From the NCBI GenBank assembly GCA_029881725.1, contig JAOUMB010000008.1, positions 1 through 64,000 of the forward strand: a stretch of 64,000 nt of DNA, given 5' to 3'. Below, piece after piece: positions 22,655 through 33,156 of this stretch (position 1 is the first letter of the stretch; each line of letters opens with the position of its first letter). The position numbers and the translations under genes were made by a program. The notes beneath the pieces are model-generated. The model was not told the DNA's origin. It searched no databases and saw nothing but the letters and a program-made list of their open reading frames with translations. Source of the stretch: Nitrospirota bacterium (lineage in GTDB: Bacteria; Nitrospirota; JACRHL01).

Positions 22655-23182
22655 ATGCAAGTGATCCTCAAGGATGATGTTGAAAACCTCGGACGCATGG
22701 GCGACGTCAAGGACGTGGCCCCCGGATATGCGCGGAATTACCTGATCCCCAGGGATCTGGTGATTGTGGCCACCGACCGTCAGGTGGCCCGGGTGAAGCA
22801 CGAAAAGCGCCTGATCGAGGCGCGTGTGGCCGAGCGCCGGACCGAGTCCAGCGCCGCCGCCGCGAAATTGAAAAACTCCCCGGTGACCTTGTCCGTGAAG
22901 GCGGGTGAGGGCGGCCGTCTGTTCGGTTCCGTTACCTCCCGCGACGTGGCCGAGGCGCTGACCGCCGCCGGTTTTTCGGTGGACCGCCGCTCGGTGAAAA
23001 TGGACGGCCCGCTCAAGAGCCTGGGCAGCCACGAGGTGGAAATCGATCTGGGTTATGGCGTGCATGCCACCGCCACGGTGAACGTGGTTGCGAATGGCGA
23101 ATCCGCCCCGCAGGCCGCGGTGGACACCGGGTCGGACGAGGTAGTGGCGGACGAGATGGAAGAAGCCGCACCGGAACAATAA
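22655..23182 (+). CDS. rplI: 50S ribosomal protein L9
   Basis: 175 residues. The N-terminal rRNA-binding domain, MQVILKDDVENLGRMGDVKD, with APGYARNYLIP, is diagnostic, followed by the long connecting helix and a C-terminal domain (GEGGRLFGSVTSRDVAEAL). The acidic tail (TGSDEVVADEMEEAAPEQ) makes it longer than the usual 148-150 residues. TGGAG precedes the ATG. Unusually, rpsF and rpsR, its common partners, are absent. The next gene is ilvB, 105 bp away. Confidence 0.97.
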   Translation: MQVILKDDVENLGRMGDVKDVAPGYARNYLIPRDLVIVATDRQVARVKHEKRLIEARVAERRTESSAAAAKLKNSPVTLSVKAGEGGRLFGSVTSRDVAEALTAAGFSVDRRSVKMDGPLKSLGSHEVEIDLGYGVHATATVNVVANGESAPQAAVDTGSDEVVADEMEEAAPEQ

Positions 23183-23287
23183 CCGGTGCCTTGACCGTCT
23201 TTCCGGCTGCATTCCGGGGGCCCGTCCGATGCTGCCGACAGGAAGTCGGCGGGCGCCTGCTCAGCCGTTATCCGCGGGGTTGTCCCA

Positions 23288-25078
23288 ATGAAATTGACCG
23301 GCTCGGAAATCCTCATCGAATGCCTCAAGCGCGAGGGAGTCGACACCGTGTTCGGCTACCCGGGCGGCGTGGTGCTGGGGTTGTATGACCATCTGCACCA
23401 GCAGAACGACATCCGCCACATCCTGACCCGTCACGAGCAGGGGGCCCTGCACATGGCGGAGGGGTATGCCCGCTCCACCGGCAAGGTGGGCACCGCCATC
23501 GTCACCTCCGGCCCCGGTGCCACCAACACCATTACCGGCCTGTGGGACGCGCTGATGGATTCGGTGCCGCTGGTGGTCATCACCGGCCAGGTTCCCACCA
23601 ACCTGATCGGCAACGACGCCTTTCAGGAGGCGGACATTATCGGCACCACCATCAGCTGCACCAAGTACAACTTCCTGGTGAAGCGGGTGGAGGATCTGGC
23701 GCGCACCATCAAGGAGGCCTATTACATCGCCTCCACCGGCCGTCCCGGCCCGGTGCTCATCGACCTGCCCAAGGACGTGACCTTCGCCACCACGGAATTT
23801 TCCTATCCGGAAGACGTCCACCTGCGCAGTTACAACCCCACCGTCAAGGGCAACAAGGGACAGATCAAAAAGGCCGCCACCGCCATCCGCAAGGCCAAAC
23901 GGCCGGTGCTGTATACCGGTGGCGGCGTGGTCATCTCCAACGCCGGCAAGGCCCTGCGCACGCTGGCCAAAAAACTGCGCTGCCCGGTGACCAACACCCT
24001 GATGGGGCTGGGCGGCTTTTCCGGGTCCGATCCGTCGTTTCTGGGCATGCTCGGCATGCACGGCACCTACAAGGCCAACATGGCCATGTACGATTCCGAC
24101 CTGGTGATCGCCGTGGGGGTGCGCTTCGACGACCGGGTCACCGGCAAGGTGGATGAATTCGTACCCAACGCGAAAATTATCCACGTGGACATCGACCCCA
24201 CCTCCATCCGCAAGAACATCCACGTGGACATCCCCATCGTGGGGGATGTGAGTTCGGTGCTTGCCGACCTGATCGCCGAGCTGGACAAGGCCGAAGGGCC
24301 CCTGTTCGACCCGGCGGAGCGGGAGAAGTGGGAAGCGCAGATTGCCGCGCACGAGGCGGAGCATCCGCTGGGTTATACCCAGAGTTCGGAAACCATCAAA
24401 CCGCAGTTCGTGCTGGAGAAACTGTACGAACTGACCCGGGGTAACGCCATCGTGTCCACCGATGTGGGCCAGCACCAGATGTTCACCGCCCTGTACTACA
24501 AGTTCGAGGATGGCCGCAAATGGCTTACCTCCGGCGGGCTCGGCACCATGGGCTACGGCTTCCCGGCGGCCCTCGGGGCGCAGGCGGCATTCCCCGGGGA
24601 GCGGGTGATCACCATCAGCGGCGACGGCAGCATCCAGATGAACATCCAGGAACTGGCCACCGCGGTGATCAACGAGTTGCCGGTCAAGGTGATTATCCTC
24701 AACAACCACTATCTGGGCATGGTCCGCCAGTGGCAGCAGTTGTTCTACAAGGAGAATTACTCCCAGAGCTACCTGGCTTCCACGCCGGATTTCGTGAAGC
24801 TGGCCGAGGCCTACGGCGCCGTGGGCCTGCGCGCCACCAAACCGGAGGAGGTGGAAGGGGTGCTGCTGGAGGCGTTGCGGGTGAACCAGCCGGTGATCGT
24901 GGACATTCAGGTGGATCCGTCCGAAAACGTTTATCCCATGGTGCCCGCCGGCATGGCCAATCACCAGATGGTGTTTTCGGATCCGGACGACGCCCACCCG
25001 GTGCCGGTGCCGGACCGGAACGACAAAAAGCAACCCGCCAAGACGTCCGTGAAGGCGTCGGCGGAGCCGCGCGGCTGA
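23288..25078 (+). CDS. ilvB: acetolactate synthase large (catalytic) subunit
   Basis: 596 residues, thiamine-diphosphate enzyme of valine/leucine/isoleucine synthesis that makes acetolactate or acetohydroxybutyrate from pyruvate. The N-terminal Pyr domain starts TGSEILIECLKREGVDTVFG and carries the catalytic glutamate in RHEQGALHMAEGYAR. The middle domain binds FAD. The C-terminal domain has the ThDP/Mg motif GDGSIQMNIQELATA with NNHYLGMVRQWQ. It is followed at 13 bp by the regulatory subunit gene. The 105 bp before it contain a small GC hairpin but no recognisable leader peptide with runs of Ile/Val/Leu. Confidence 0.97.
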   Translation: MKLTGSEILIECLKREGVDTVFGYPGGVVLGLYDHLHQQNDIRHILTRHEQGALHMAEGYARSTGKVGTAIVTSGPGATNTITGLWDALMDSVPLVVITGQVPTNLIGNDAFQEADIIGTTISCTKYNFLVKRVEDLARTIKEAYYIASTGRPGPVLIDLPKDVTFATTEFSYPEDVHLRSYNPTVKGNKGQIKKAATAIRKAKRPVLYTGGGVVISNAGKALRTLAKKLRCPVTNTLMGLGGFSGSDPSFLGMLGMHGTYKANMAMYDSDLVIAVGVRFDDRVTGKVDEFVPNAKIIHVDIDPTSIRKNIHVDIPIVGDVSSVLADLIAELDKAEGPLFDPAEREKWEAQIAAHEAEHPLGYTQSSETIKPQFVLEKLYELTRGNAIVSTDVGQHQMFTALYYKFEDGRKWLTSGGLGTMGYGFPAALGAQAAFPGERVITISGDGSIQMNIQELATAVINELPVKVIILNNHYLGMVRQWQQLFYKENYSQSYLASTPDFVKLAEAYGAVGLRATKPEEVEGVLLEALRVNQPVIVDIQVDPSENVYPMVPAGMANHQMVFSDPDDAHPVPVPDRNDKKQPAKTSVKASAEPRG

Positions 25079-25091
25079 CGGGGGATCCGCA

Positions 25092-25586
25092 ATGATTCAC
25101 ATCCTGTCCCTCAAGGTGGAAAACCGGGCCGGCGCGCTGAGCCGCATTGCCGGGCTGTTCTCCGCGCGCGGTTTCAATATCGACTCCCTTACCGTGGCCC
25201 CCACGGACGACCCCACCGTGTCCTCGATGACCATCGTCACCCACGGGGATGACGCGGTCATTGAGCAGATCACCAAGCAGCTCAACAAGCTGATCGACGT
25301 GATCAAGGTGGTGGACACCGAGGGGCGCGAGTATGTAAACCGGGAAACGGCCCTGGTGAAGATCCATACGGCGGCGCGGGACCGGGCCGAGGCGCTGCGC
25401 ATCGTGGACATCTTCCGGGCCCGGGTGGTGGACTCGTCCCCGACCAGCTATACGGTCGAGGTAACGGGGGATTCCGGCAAGATCGACGCCATGATCGGCC
25501 TGCTGCGCCCACTGGGCATCAAGGAACTGGTGCGTACCGGCAAGGTGGCGGTGGCGCGCGAACGCGGCGGTAGCGGCAAATCCTGA
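25092..25586 (+). CDS. ilvN: acetolactate synthase small (regulatory) subunit
   Basis: 164 residues. An N-terminal ACT domain (ILSLKVENRAGALSRIAGLF, ARGFNIDSLTVAPT) binds valine for feedback inhibition. The C-terminal domain (VEVTGDSGKIDAMIGLLRPL) stimulates the catalytic subunit. The length is standard for the type called ilvN or ilvH. GGGGATCCGC lies before the ATG. It is part of ilvB-ilvN-ilvC. Confidence 0.96.
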   Translation: MIHILSLKVENRAGALSRIAGLFSARGFNIDSLTVAPTDDPTVSSMTIVTHGDDAVIEQITKQLNKLIDVIKVVDTEGREYVNRETALVKIHTAARDRAEALRIVDIFRARVVDSSPTSYTVEVTGDSGKIDAMIGLLRPLGIKELVRTGKVAVARERGGSGKS

Positions 25587-25597
25587 TTTTTTTATAA

Positions 25598-26656
<1,059 letters not shown>

Positions 26657-26666
26657 ACCCGTACGG

Positions 26667-27323
26667 ATGAAAAGCACGGCCGAAGGGGCGCTGATCGCGC
26701 TCGAGGGGTACCCGTTCATCGCCATCGCCGCGGCCTTCACCCTGCTGAGCATGCTGCTCGGCTGGGCGGTGGCCGCGCTGGTGGGGCTGGCGCTCACCAT
26801 CTGGGTGGTGTGGTTTTTCCGCAACCCGTCGCGCATCGTCCCGGAAGGGGACGATCTGGTGGTGGCTCCCGCCGACGGCCGGGTGCTGTCGGTGGATACC
26901 GCGCCGCTGCCCAACGGCACCGTGGGGCGCCGGGTGTGCATCTTCATGAACGTGTTCAACGTGCACGTGAACCGTTTTCCCGTCACCGGGCGGGTGACCG
27001 GCGTGGAATACATTCCCGGCCGCTTCATCAACGCCAGCTTCGACAAGGCCAGCGAATACAACGAGCGCAACTCCCTGACCATGGAAACCCCCCACGGCCA
27101 CCCGGTGCGCTTCGTGCAGATCGCCGGTCTGGTGGCGCGGCGCATCGTTTGTTGGGCCGATGTGGGCACCGAAGGCGCCGCAGGTGATATATTTGGATTG
27201 ATCCGGTTCGGTTCCCGGGTGGACGTGCATGTCCCCGCGGAAACCGAAATCTACGTGCAGCCGGGCCAGCGGGTGACCGCCGGGGAGACCATCCTCGGCC
27301 AGTTGCCGCCCAGGGCGGGCTGA
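26667..27323 (+). CDS. psd: phosphatidylserine decarboxylase proenzyme
   Basis: 218 residues, the short archaeal/deltaproteobacterial-type enzyme. It contains two hydrophobic segments near residues 17-50, then FFRNPSRIVPEG, APADGRVL, and the processing site in LIRFGSRVDVHVP. Cleavage between Gly and Ser there makes the pyruvoyl group of the alpha chain. It forms phosphatidylethanolamine at the inner membrane. It is directly followed by pssA, which makes its substrate. The order ilvC-psd-pssA is familiar from deltaproteobacteria. Confidence 0.94.
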   Translation: MKSTAEGALIALEGYPFIAIAAAFTLLSMLLGWAVAALVGLALTIWVVWFFRNPSRIVPEGDDLVVAPADGRVLSVDTAPLPNGTVGRRVCIFMNVFNVHVNRFPVTGRVTGVEYIPGRFINASFDKASEYNERNSLTMETPHGHPVRFVQIAGLVARRIVCWADVGTEGAAGDIFGLIRFGSRVDVHVPAETEIYVQPGQRVTAGETILGQLPPRAG

Positions 27324-27385
27324 GGGGATTCCCCGGACCCGGCGTCCGGGGGGGCATCTGGCGGAAACAACCGAGGGGACCAGCC

Positions 27386-28141
27386 ATGAACGAGCCAGTC
27401 GCACGCCGCAAGGGGGTTCACCTGATCCCCAACCTGCTCACCACCTGCAACATCATCGCGGGTTTTTACTGCATTGTTTCGGCCTTTCAGGGCCGGTTTG
27501 AACAAGCGGCGTTCGCCATCGTGGCCGCCGGGGTGTTCGATATCCTGGACGGGCGGGTGGCCCGCGCCATGGGCGGCGGAAGCCGGTTCGGCGTGGAATA
27601 CGATTCCCTGGCGGACATGATCTCCTTCGGTATGGCCCCGGCCCTGCTCATGTTCACCTGGGCCCTGGACGGCTTCGGTCGCGTGGGGTGGGCCGCCGCC
27701 TGCCTGTACGTGATCTGCGCCGCCCTGCGCCTGGCCCGCTACAACGTGCACCAGATCGAGGATCCGGGGGCCAAGAGCGACCTGTTCACCGGCCTGCCGT
27801 CTCCGGGCGCCGCGGGCATGATCTGCACCCTGGTGCTGTTTCAGGAGCAGTACGCCCTGATCAACCCCTCGGTGGTGCCCATGATCGCCCTGCCGCTGGT
27901 GTTTTTCCTCTCCTTCCTGCTGGTCAGCAACGTGCCGTACGGGCGGGGCGCCCAGCGCGAGCGGGAGCATCCGTTCCTGAATCTGGTGTCCAGCGTGCTG
28001 GTGCTGATCGCCATCGTGGCCGAGCCGCACCTGGTGCTGTTCATCATCGGCGTGACCTACACCTCCTCCGGGCTGTACCGGTGGCTGAAGCTTAAAATCC
28101 GCCCGGCGGCCAAGGAGGCCACCCCGGCGGACAGCCACTGA
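27386..28141 (+). CDS. pssA: CDP-diacylglycerol-serine O-phosphatidyltransferase
   Basis: 251 residues, polytopic membrane enzyme that joins serine to CDP-diacylglycerol. The CDP-alcohol phosphotransferase motif appears as DILDGRVARAMG, then EYDSLADMISFG. About six to eight hydrophobic segments follow (for example LVLIAIVAEPHLVLFIIGVTY). It begins HLIPNLLTTCNIIAGFYCI, as PssA type II does. It lies 62 bp after psd, its functional successor. Confidence 0.94.
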   Translation: MNEPVARRKGVHLIPNLLTTCNIIAGFYCIVSAFQGRFEQAAFAIVAAGVFDILDGRVARAMGGGSRFGVEYDSLADMISFGMAPALLMFTWALDGFGRVGWAAACLYVICAALRLARYNVHQIEDPGAKSDLFTGLPSPGAAGMICTLVLFQEQYALINPSVVPMIALPLVFFLSFLLVSNVPYGRGAQREREHPFLNLVSSVLVLIAIVAEPHLVLFIIGVTYTSSGLYRWLKLKIRPAAKEATPADSH

Positions 28142-28150
28142 TCCCTGCCC

Positions 28151-28167
28151 CGGCCCGCTCCGGGCCG
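28151..28167 (+). terminator. GC hairpin after pssA
   Basis: CGGCCCG-CTC-CGGGCCG begins 9 bp past the pssA stop. It lacks a T-tract, so termination is only possible, perhaps Rho-assisted. Confidence 0.3.
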
Positions 28168-28209
28168 TGGGAAAGCCGGCCGGGACCGGTTCCGTCGGGC
28201 GGCTACCGG

Positions 28210-28239
28210 TTGACCGCCGGGGGGCCTAGCCCGTACCAT
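28210..28239 (+). promoter_or_regulatory. possible promoter of rpiB-glyA
   Basis: TTGACC (28210-28215), 18 bp, then the weak -10 TACCAT (28234-28239), 40 bp before the rpiB ATG. Confidence 0.35.
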
Positions 28240-28279
28240 TGCCCATTCTTTTTTGTCTCTTGGGTAAGGGTCGCGCCCG

Positions 28280-28732
28280 ATGCCATCCGAAAAACCGATC
28301 CTGATTGGCTCCGACCACGCCGGAGTGGCGCTGAAGGCCCGCATCATCGACCTGATTCAGGGCGAGTTGGGGTACGCGGCCAGGGACTGCGGCGCGTTTA
28401 CCGAGGAATCGGTGGACTACCCGGATTTTGGCGCGCTGGTGGCCGGTGGCGTGTCCCGCGGGGAGGCGGCCCGGGGCATCCTCATCTGCGGCACCGGCAT
28501 CGGCATGTCGATCATCGCCAACAAGTTCAACGGGGTGCGCGCCGCCCTGTGCCACAATGACATGACCGCGCGCATGAGCCGCGAACACAACGACGCCAAC
28601 ATTCTGGTAATCGGCGAACGGGTGGTGGACGAAGCCACCGCCCTGGGGATCGTGCGCACCTGGTTCGCCACCGGATTTGAAGGCGGGCGTCATCAACGGC
28701 GGATCGACAAGATCCACGATCTGGAAAAATAG
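28280..28732 (+). CDS. rpiB: ribose-5-phosphate isomerase B
   Basis: 150 residues. It starts with the family pattern ILIGSDHAGVALKA and carries the catalytic cysteine in ILICGTGIGMSIIANK, with ALCHNDMTARMSREHNDAN. It interconverts ribose 5-phosphate and ribulose 5-phosphate in the pentose phosphate pathway; some members also use allose 6-phosphate. The TAG stop touches the glyA ATG, so the two are coupled. Confidence 0.95.
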   Translation: MPSEKPILIGSDHAGVALKARIIDLIQGELGYAARDCGAFTEESVDYPDFGALVAGGVSRGEAARGILICGTGIGMSIIANKFNGVRAALCHNDMTARMSREHNDANILVIGERVVDEATALGIVRTWFATGFEGGRHQRRIDKIHDLEK

Positions 28733-29962
28733 ATGAATCTGCGCGAATTTGATCCTGAGATCCATGCGGCCATCGAGGCCGAGCGGCAGCGGGAGACCGA
28801 CAAGGTGATCCTCATCGCCAGCGAGAATTACTCGTCGTCGGCCACCCTGGAGGCCCAGGGCTCCATCCTCACCAACAAGTACGCGGAAGGGTATCCCGGC
28901 AAGCGCTACTACGGCGGCTGCGAGTTCGTGGACGTGTGCGAGACCCTGGCCATCGAGCGCGCCAAGGCCATCTTCGGCGTGGACCACGCCAATGTGCAGC
29001 CCCATTCCGGCAGTCAGGCCAACATGGCGGTGTACCTGTCGGTGCTGAAGGCGGGCGACACCATTCTGGGCATGAACCTGGCCCACGGTGGCCACCTGAC
29101 CCACGGTTCCCCGGTGAATTTCTCCGGTCAGCTCTACAACACCGCGTTTTACGGGGTAGAGAAGGAAACCGGCCGCATCGATTACGACAATGTGGCGAAA
29201 ATTGCCCGCGAGGTGCGGCCGAAGATCCTGGTGGTGGGCGCCAGCGCCTACTCGCGCACCATCGATTTCGAGCGCATGGCGGCCATCGCCCGCGAGGTGG
29301 GGGCCTATACCCTGGCCGACATCGCCCACATCGCCGGGCCGGTGGCGGCGGGTCTGCACCCCAGCCCGGTGCCGCACATGGATTTCGTCACCACCACCAC
29401 CCACAAGACCCTGCGCGGCCCCCGGGGCGGCATGACCATGTGCCGCGCCGAGTTCGCCAAGGGGGTGGACAAGGCGGTGTTCCCCGGCATGCAGGGCGGC
29501 CCGCTGATGCACGTGATCGCCGCCAAGGCGGTGGCCCTCAAGGAAGCCCAGCAGCCGGGTTTCGCGGACTATCAGCGGCAGGTGCTGGCCAACGCCCGCG
29601 CCATGGCCGACGCCCTCATCGGCCTGGGCTACGACGTGGTTTCCGGCGGCACCGACAACCACCTGTTCCTGGTGGATCTGACCGCCAAGGGGGTGACCGG
29701 CAAGGACGCCGAGCGGGCCCTGGACGACGCGGGCATCACCCTGAACAAGAACGGGGTACCGTTCGACACCCGCTCCCCGTTCGTGACCAGCGGCATCCGC
29801 ATCGGCACGCCCATCATCACCACCCGTGGCATGGGCGAGGACGAATCCCGGCAGATCGCCACCCTGATTCACAAGGTGCTGGAGCGGTGGGACGATGCGG
29901 CGCGCATCGCCGAGGTTCGTGACCAGGTGAAGACCCTCTGTTCGCGCTTCCCCGGCCCGTAA
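28733..29962 (+). CDS. glyA: serine hydroxymethyltransferase
   Basis: 409 residues, PLP enzyme that interconverts serine and glycine and feeds one-carbon units to tetrahydrofolate. The PLP lysine lies in [13 protein letters not shown]. Other hallmarks are [15 protein letters not shown] and [15 protein letters not shown]. It begins directly at the rpiB stop codon with no gap. It is metabolically linked to serA and the class V aminotransferase 20 kb downstream. Confidence 0.97.
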   Translation: MNLREFDPEIHAAIEAERQRETDKVILIASENYSSSATLEAQGSILTNKYAEGYPGKRYYGGCEFVDVCETLAIERAKAIFGVDHANVQPHSGSQANMAVYLSVLKAGDTILGMNLAHGGHLTHGSPVNFSGQLYNTAFYGVEKETGRIDYDNVAKIAREVRPKILVVGASAYSRTIDFERMAAIAREVGAYTLADIAHIAGPVAAGLHPSPVPHMDFVTTTTHKTLRGPRGGMTMCRAEFAKGVDKAVFPGMQGGPLMHVIAAKAVALKEAQQPGFADYQRQVLANARAMADALIGLGYDVVSGGTDNHLFLVDLTAKGVTGKDAERALDDAGITLNKNGVPFDTRSPFVTSGIRIGTPIITTRGMGEDESRQIATLIHKVLERWDDAARIAEVRDQVKTLCSRFPGP

Positions 29963-29963
29963 G

Positions 29964-30027
29964 CCGGGAATTCGGCCGTTTTGTGGCCGTACCCGGCGCG
30001 CCGGGGCATACTGGAGGGCGCCCCGGC
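29964..30027 (+). other. two tandem GC hairpins between glyA and nrdR
   Basis: CCGGG...CCCGG (29964-29996) encloses an inner CGGCC/GGCCG. It is followed by GCCGGGG/CCCCGGC (30000-30027). Neither has a T-tract. They may separate glyA from nrdR expression or stabilise RNA ends. Confidence 0.4.
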
Positions 30028-30056
30028 AGGGGGGCCCGGTTGGCGGGGAAAACACC

Positions 30057-30533
30057 ATGAAATGCCCGTTTTGCAGCTATCCCGAAGACCGCGTGGTGGA
30101 TTCGCGCACCAGTCAGGAGGGGAGCGCCATCCGTCGCCGCCGCGAATGCCTCCAGTGCAATAAGCGCTTTACCACCTATGAGCGGGTGGAACCCGCGGTG
30201 CAGCTGGTGGTCAAGAAGGACGGCAGCCGCGAACCCTACGACCGGCCCAAGCTGCTGGGCGGCATGCGCCGCGCCTGCGAAAAGCGCCCGGTGTCCCTGG
30301 AGCAACTGGAGGCGGAAACCGACCGCATCGAGCAGGCGCTGCTGGAGCAGGGGGAATCTGAAGTGCCCTCGGAGCGGATCGGCGAACTGGTGATGGAGGC
30401 CCTGTACCGGCTGGATCAGGTGGCCTATGTGCGGTTTGCCTCCGTGTATCGGGAGTTCAAAGACGTAAACGCCTTCATGGACGAGATCAAGACCCTGTTG
30501 CGTACCGGTGCTCCGGCGGGCGACAGGGGGTAA
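30057..30533 (+). CDS. nrdR: transcriptional repressor NrdR
   Basis: 158 residues. The N-terminal zinc ribbon [19 protein letters not shown] with [17 protein letters not shown] has the four Cys ligands. The ATP-cone domain follows ([20 protein letters not shown]). It represses ribonucleotide reductase genes in response to (d)ATP, binding NrdR boxes. No nrd gene or NrdR box was noticed here. It lies 12 bp upstream of rnfC and may share its transcript. Confidence 0.97.
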   Translation: MKCPFCSYPEDRVVDSRTSQEGSAIRRRRECLQCNKRFTTYERVEPAVQLVVKKDGSREPYDRPKLLGGMRRACEKRPVSLEQLEAETDRIEQALLEQGESEVPSERIGELVMEALYRLDQVAYVRFASVYREFKDVNAFMDEIKTLLRTGAPAGDRG

Positions 30534-30545
30534 CGGGAACCGGCC

Positions 30546-31895
30546 ATGATTCGCCGCTTCCGCTCCTTTTTCGGGGGCATTCACCCGCAATACCGCAAGG
30601 AACTCAGCGCCACCGGGGCCATCGAGACCCTGCCCCTGCCGGATCAGGTGGTGGTGCCCCTGCTGCAACACATCGGCAAACCGGCGGAACCGGTGGTAAA
30701 AGTGGGCGACACGGTGCGCACCGGGCAGGTGGTGGGTACCGCCTCCGGCGTGGTGTCCGTATCGGTGCACGCCACCCTGTCCGGCACCGTCACCGGCATT
30801 GCCACCATCGCCCACCCCTCCGGCCGGGAGGTGAAGGGGGTGGTGATTGAGTCCGACGGCGCGGACAACTGGATCGACCTGGAACCGTGTGAGGAGTGGC
30901 CCTCCCTGCCCCCGCAGGCGGTGCGCGAGCGGGTATCCGCGGCGGGCATTGCGGGCCTGGGCGGGGCCACCTTTCCCACCCACGTCAAGCTGAGCCCGCC
31001 GGAGGCGCGTCCGGTGGACACCCTGATCGTCAACGGCGTGGAGTGCGAGCCGTACCTGACCGCCGATCACCGGCTGATGCTGGAGCACACCGGGCAGGTG
31101 GTGGCCGGCGCCGTGCTGGTGTCCCGCGTGCTGGGGGTGAGCCGGGTGATTTTCGGCATCGAGGACAACAAGCCCGACGCGGTGCAGGCCATCGAGGCGG
31201 AGATTCGCCGGGTGGCGGGCAGTTCCGCCGGGTTTGAGGTGCCGGTCACGGTGGGCGTGTTGCCCACCAAGTATCCACAGGGTGGGGAAAAGCAGTTGAT
31301 CGCCGTGCTGACCGGCCACGAGGTGCCGTCCGGCGGCCTGCCGGTGGACGTGGGGGTGGTGGTGCACAACGTGGGCACCTGCGCGGCGGTGTTCGACGCG
31401 GTCCGACACGGGCGCCCCCTGGTGGAGCGGGTGGTGACCGTCACCGGCGAGGGCCTGAAGCGGCCCGGCAACGTGCGCGTGCGCCTGGGTACCCCGGCCC
31501 GCCTGCTGGTCGAGCACTTCGGCGGCATGGTGGGCGAGGTGGGCAAGGTGGTGTTTGGCGGCCCCATGATGGGGGTGGCCCAGTACAACCTGGAGGTGCC
31601 GGTGATCAAGGGCACCAGCGGCATCCTGATCATTCCCCGCGACCACATCGATACGGACGACATCCGCCCCTGCATTCGCTGCTCCGCCTGCATCGAGGTC
31701 TGCCCCATCGGCCTGCTGCCGAACATGATTTCCGTGTGCGCCGAAATGCGCGCCTTCGGTGAAAGTGAACAGTACCACCCGTTCGACTGTATCGAGTGCG
31801 GCTGCTGCTCCTATGTGTGCCCCTCCTACCGGCCACTGGTGCAGATGATCCGCTTTGCCAAAACCGAGGTCCAGCACCTGAAAGCGAAACACTGA
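30546..31895 (+). CDS. rnfC: ion-translocating oxidoreductase complex subunit C (RnfC)
   Basis: 449 residues, peripheral subunit that takes electrons from or gives them to NADH. The N-terminal part has FFGGIHPQYRKELS. The NADH/FMN-binding Complex1_51K-like domain has AGIAGLGGATFPTHVKL and VNGVECEPYLTADHRLM. Two 4Fe-4S motifs near the C-terminus read CIRCSACIEVCP and CIECGCCSYVCP. It lacks the long repetitive C-terminal tail of gammaproteobacterial RsxC. First gene of rnfCDGEAB. Confidence 0.95.
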   Translation: MIRRFRSFFGGIHPQYRKELSATGAIETLPLPDQVVVPLLQHIGKPAEPVVKVGDTVRTGQVVGTASGVVSVSVHATLSGTVTGIATIAHPSGREVKGVVIESDGADNWIDLEPCEEWPSLPPQAVRERVSAAGIAGLGGATFPTHVKLSPPEARPVDTLIVNGVECEPYLTADHRLMLEHTGQVVAGAVLVSRVLGVSRVIFGIEDNKPDAVQAIEAEIRRVAGSSAGFEVPVTVGVLPTKYPQGGEKQLIAVLTGHEVPSGGLPVDVGVVVHNVGTCAAVFDAVRHGRPLVERVVTVTGEGLKRPGNVRVRLGTPARLLVEHFGGMVGEVGKVVFGGPMMGVAQYNLEVPVIKGTSGILIIPRDHIDTDDIRPCIRCSACIEVCPIGLLPNMISVCAEMRAFGESEQYHPFDCIECGCCSYVCPSYRPLVQMIRFAKTEVQHLKAKH

Positions 31896-31905
31896 ACGGA
31901 CTCCG

Positions 31906-33156
31906 GTGAACGATTCCAATCCCAAAAAACCCGGCCCGGACGGGGCTGATGAAGGAAACGGCCCGGAGGGCGCCAAAAAGGCCCCTCAGGGCGCCGAGCC
32001 CCCCGTCGCCGCACCCACCACCCCAACCGATGGTAAAACGTCGGTTTCCGGGGCTGCCAGCAAGGGGGCTCCGAAAGTCCCTGAAAAATCAGGGAAACCT
32101 TCCTCCGCACCGGGCAAGTCCGGGGCCGCTGGGGCTCCGGTCGCCAAAAAAATGGCGAAATCGTCCGCGCCGGAGCCAGCGTACACTCTTTCCTATTCAC
32201 CGCACGTACGGCGCCGGATCAGTGTGCAGTCGATCATGGTCGATGTGCTGGTGGCATTGCTGCCGGCCACCCTGGTTGGCCTGTACCAGTTCGGCTGGTA
32301 TGGACTGGTGGTGATCCTGCTGTGCGTGGGGGGGTGCCTGGGGGTGGAGGCGGTGGGCCAGAAGATGATGGGGCAGAAGGTGACGGTTTCCGACGGCAGC
32401 GCCGCGGTCACCGGCCTGCTGCTGGCCCTGTCCCTGCCGCCCCGCGCCGAGTGGTGGCTGTGCGCGATCGGTGCGCTGGCGGGCATCGGCCTGGGCAAGC
32501 TGGTGTTCGGCGGGTTGGGATACAACCCCTTCAACCCGGCGATTCTGGCGCGGGTGGTGCTGCTGATCAGCTTTCCGGCCCAGATGACCTCGTTTGTCAC
32601 CCCGTCCCCGTGGGGGCTGGATGCGGTCACCACCGCCACCCCGCTCAACCTGCTGCAGGAGGCGCGCATTCGTGGCCTGGGGCTGGGCGAGGCCGCCCAT
32701 ACCGACCTGCTGGCCGCGTTTCTGGGCGGCATTCCCGGTTCCCTGGGGGAGACTTCGGCGCTGGCGGTGCTGCTGGGCGGGCTGTATCTGCTGTGGCGCG
32801 GCCACATCAACTGGGACGTGCCGGTGGGCATGCTGGGCACCATGGCGCTGGTCAGCGGCCTGTTCTGGTGGCATGACCCGGCCCACTACATGCCGCCCGC
32901 GTTTCATCTGGTGACCGGCGGCGCCATGCTGGTGGCCTTCTTCATGGCCACCGACATGGTCACCTCGCCCCTGACCCGCAAGGGGCGGGTGATTTTCGCG
33001 GTGGGGTGCGGCCTGCTCACCATCGTGATCCGCATGTGGGGGGGCTATGCGGAGGCCATTTCCTTTGCGGTGCTGCTGATGAACGCGGCGGTGCCGATTA
33101 TCGACCGCTACACCGCGCCGCGCCTGTACGGCGCCCGCAAGCGGGGCGGCCTGTGA
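31906..33156 (+). CDS. rnfD: ion-translocating oxidoreductase complex subunit D (RnfD) with unusual N-terminal extension
   Basis: 416 residues from GTG 31906. Residues about 94-416 are the conserved polytopic RnfD (SYSPHVRRRISVQSIMVDVL onward, about nine or ten membrane segments; the covalent-FMN threonine region is SSPLT-like, here MVTSPLTRKG). The first 90 residues are low-complexity Pro, Ala, Lys, Gly and Ser, predicted disordered and cytoplasmic. Their codons are poorer in G or C at third position than the rest. An internal ATG at 32152 would remove most of the extension but has no ribosome site; the GTG has only a weak one. It overlaps rnfG by GTGA. Confidence 0.92.
   Translation: MNDSNPKKPGPDGADEGNGPEGAKKAPQGAEPPVAAPTTPTDGKTSVSGAASKGAPKVPEKSGKPSSAPGKSGAAGAPVAKKMAKSSAPEPAYTLSYSPHVRRRISVQSIMVDVLVALLPATLVGLYQFGWYGLVVILLCVGGCLGVEAVGQKMMGQKVTVSDGSAAVTGLLLALSLPPRAEWWLCAIGALAGIGLGKLVFGGLGYNPFNPAILARVVLLISFPAQMTSFVTPSPWGLDAVTTATPLNLLQEARIRGLGLGEAAHTDLLAAFLGGIPGSLGETSALAVLLGGLYLLWRGHINWDVPVGMLGTMALVSGLFWWHDPAHYMPPAFHLVTGGAMLVAFFMATDMVTSPLTRKGRVIFAVGCGLLTIVIRMWGGYAEAISFAVLLMNAAVPIIDRYTAPRLYGARKRGGL

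Noticed and set aside
23183-23287. Attenuator leader peptide before ilvB
   Set aside because: No short frame with runs of Ile, Val or Leu codons and no terminator/antiterminator pair; one small hairpin only.
28142-28279. Riboswitch or leader upstream of rpiB-glyA
   Set aside because: Only a GC hairpin and a weak promoter are visible; no glycine or other known aptamer pattern.
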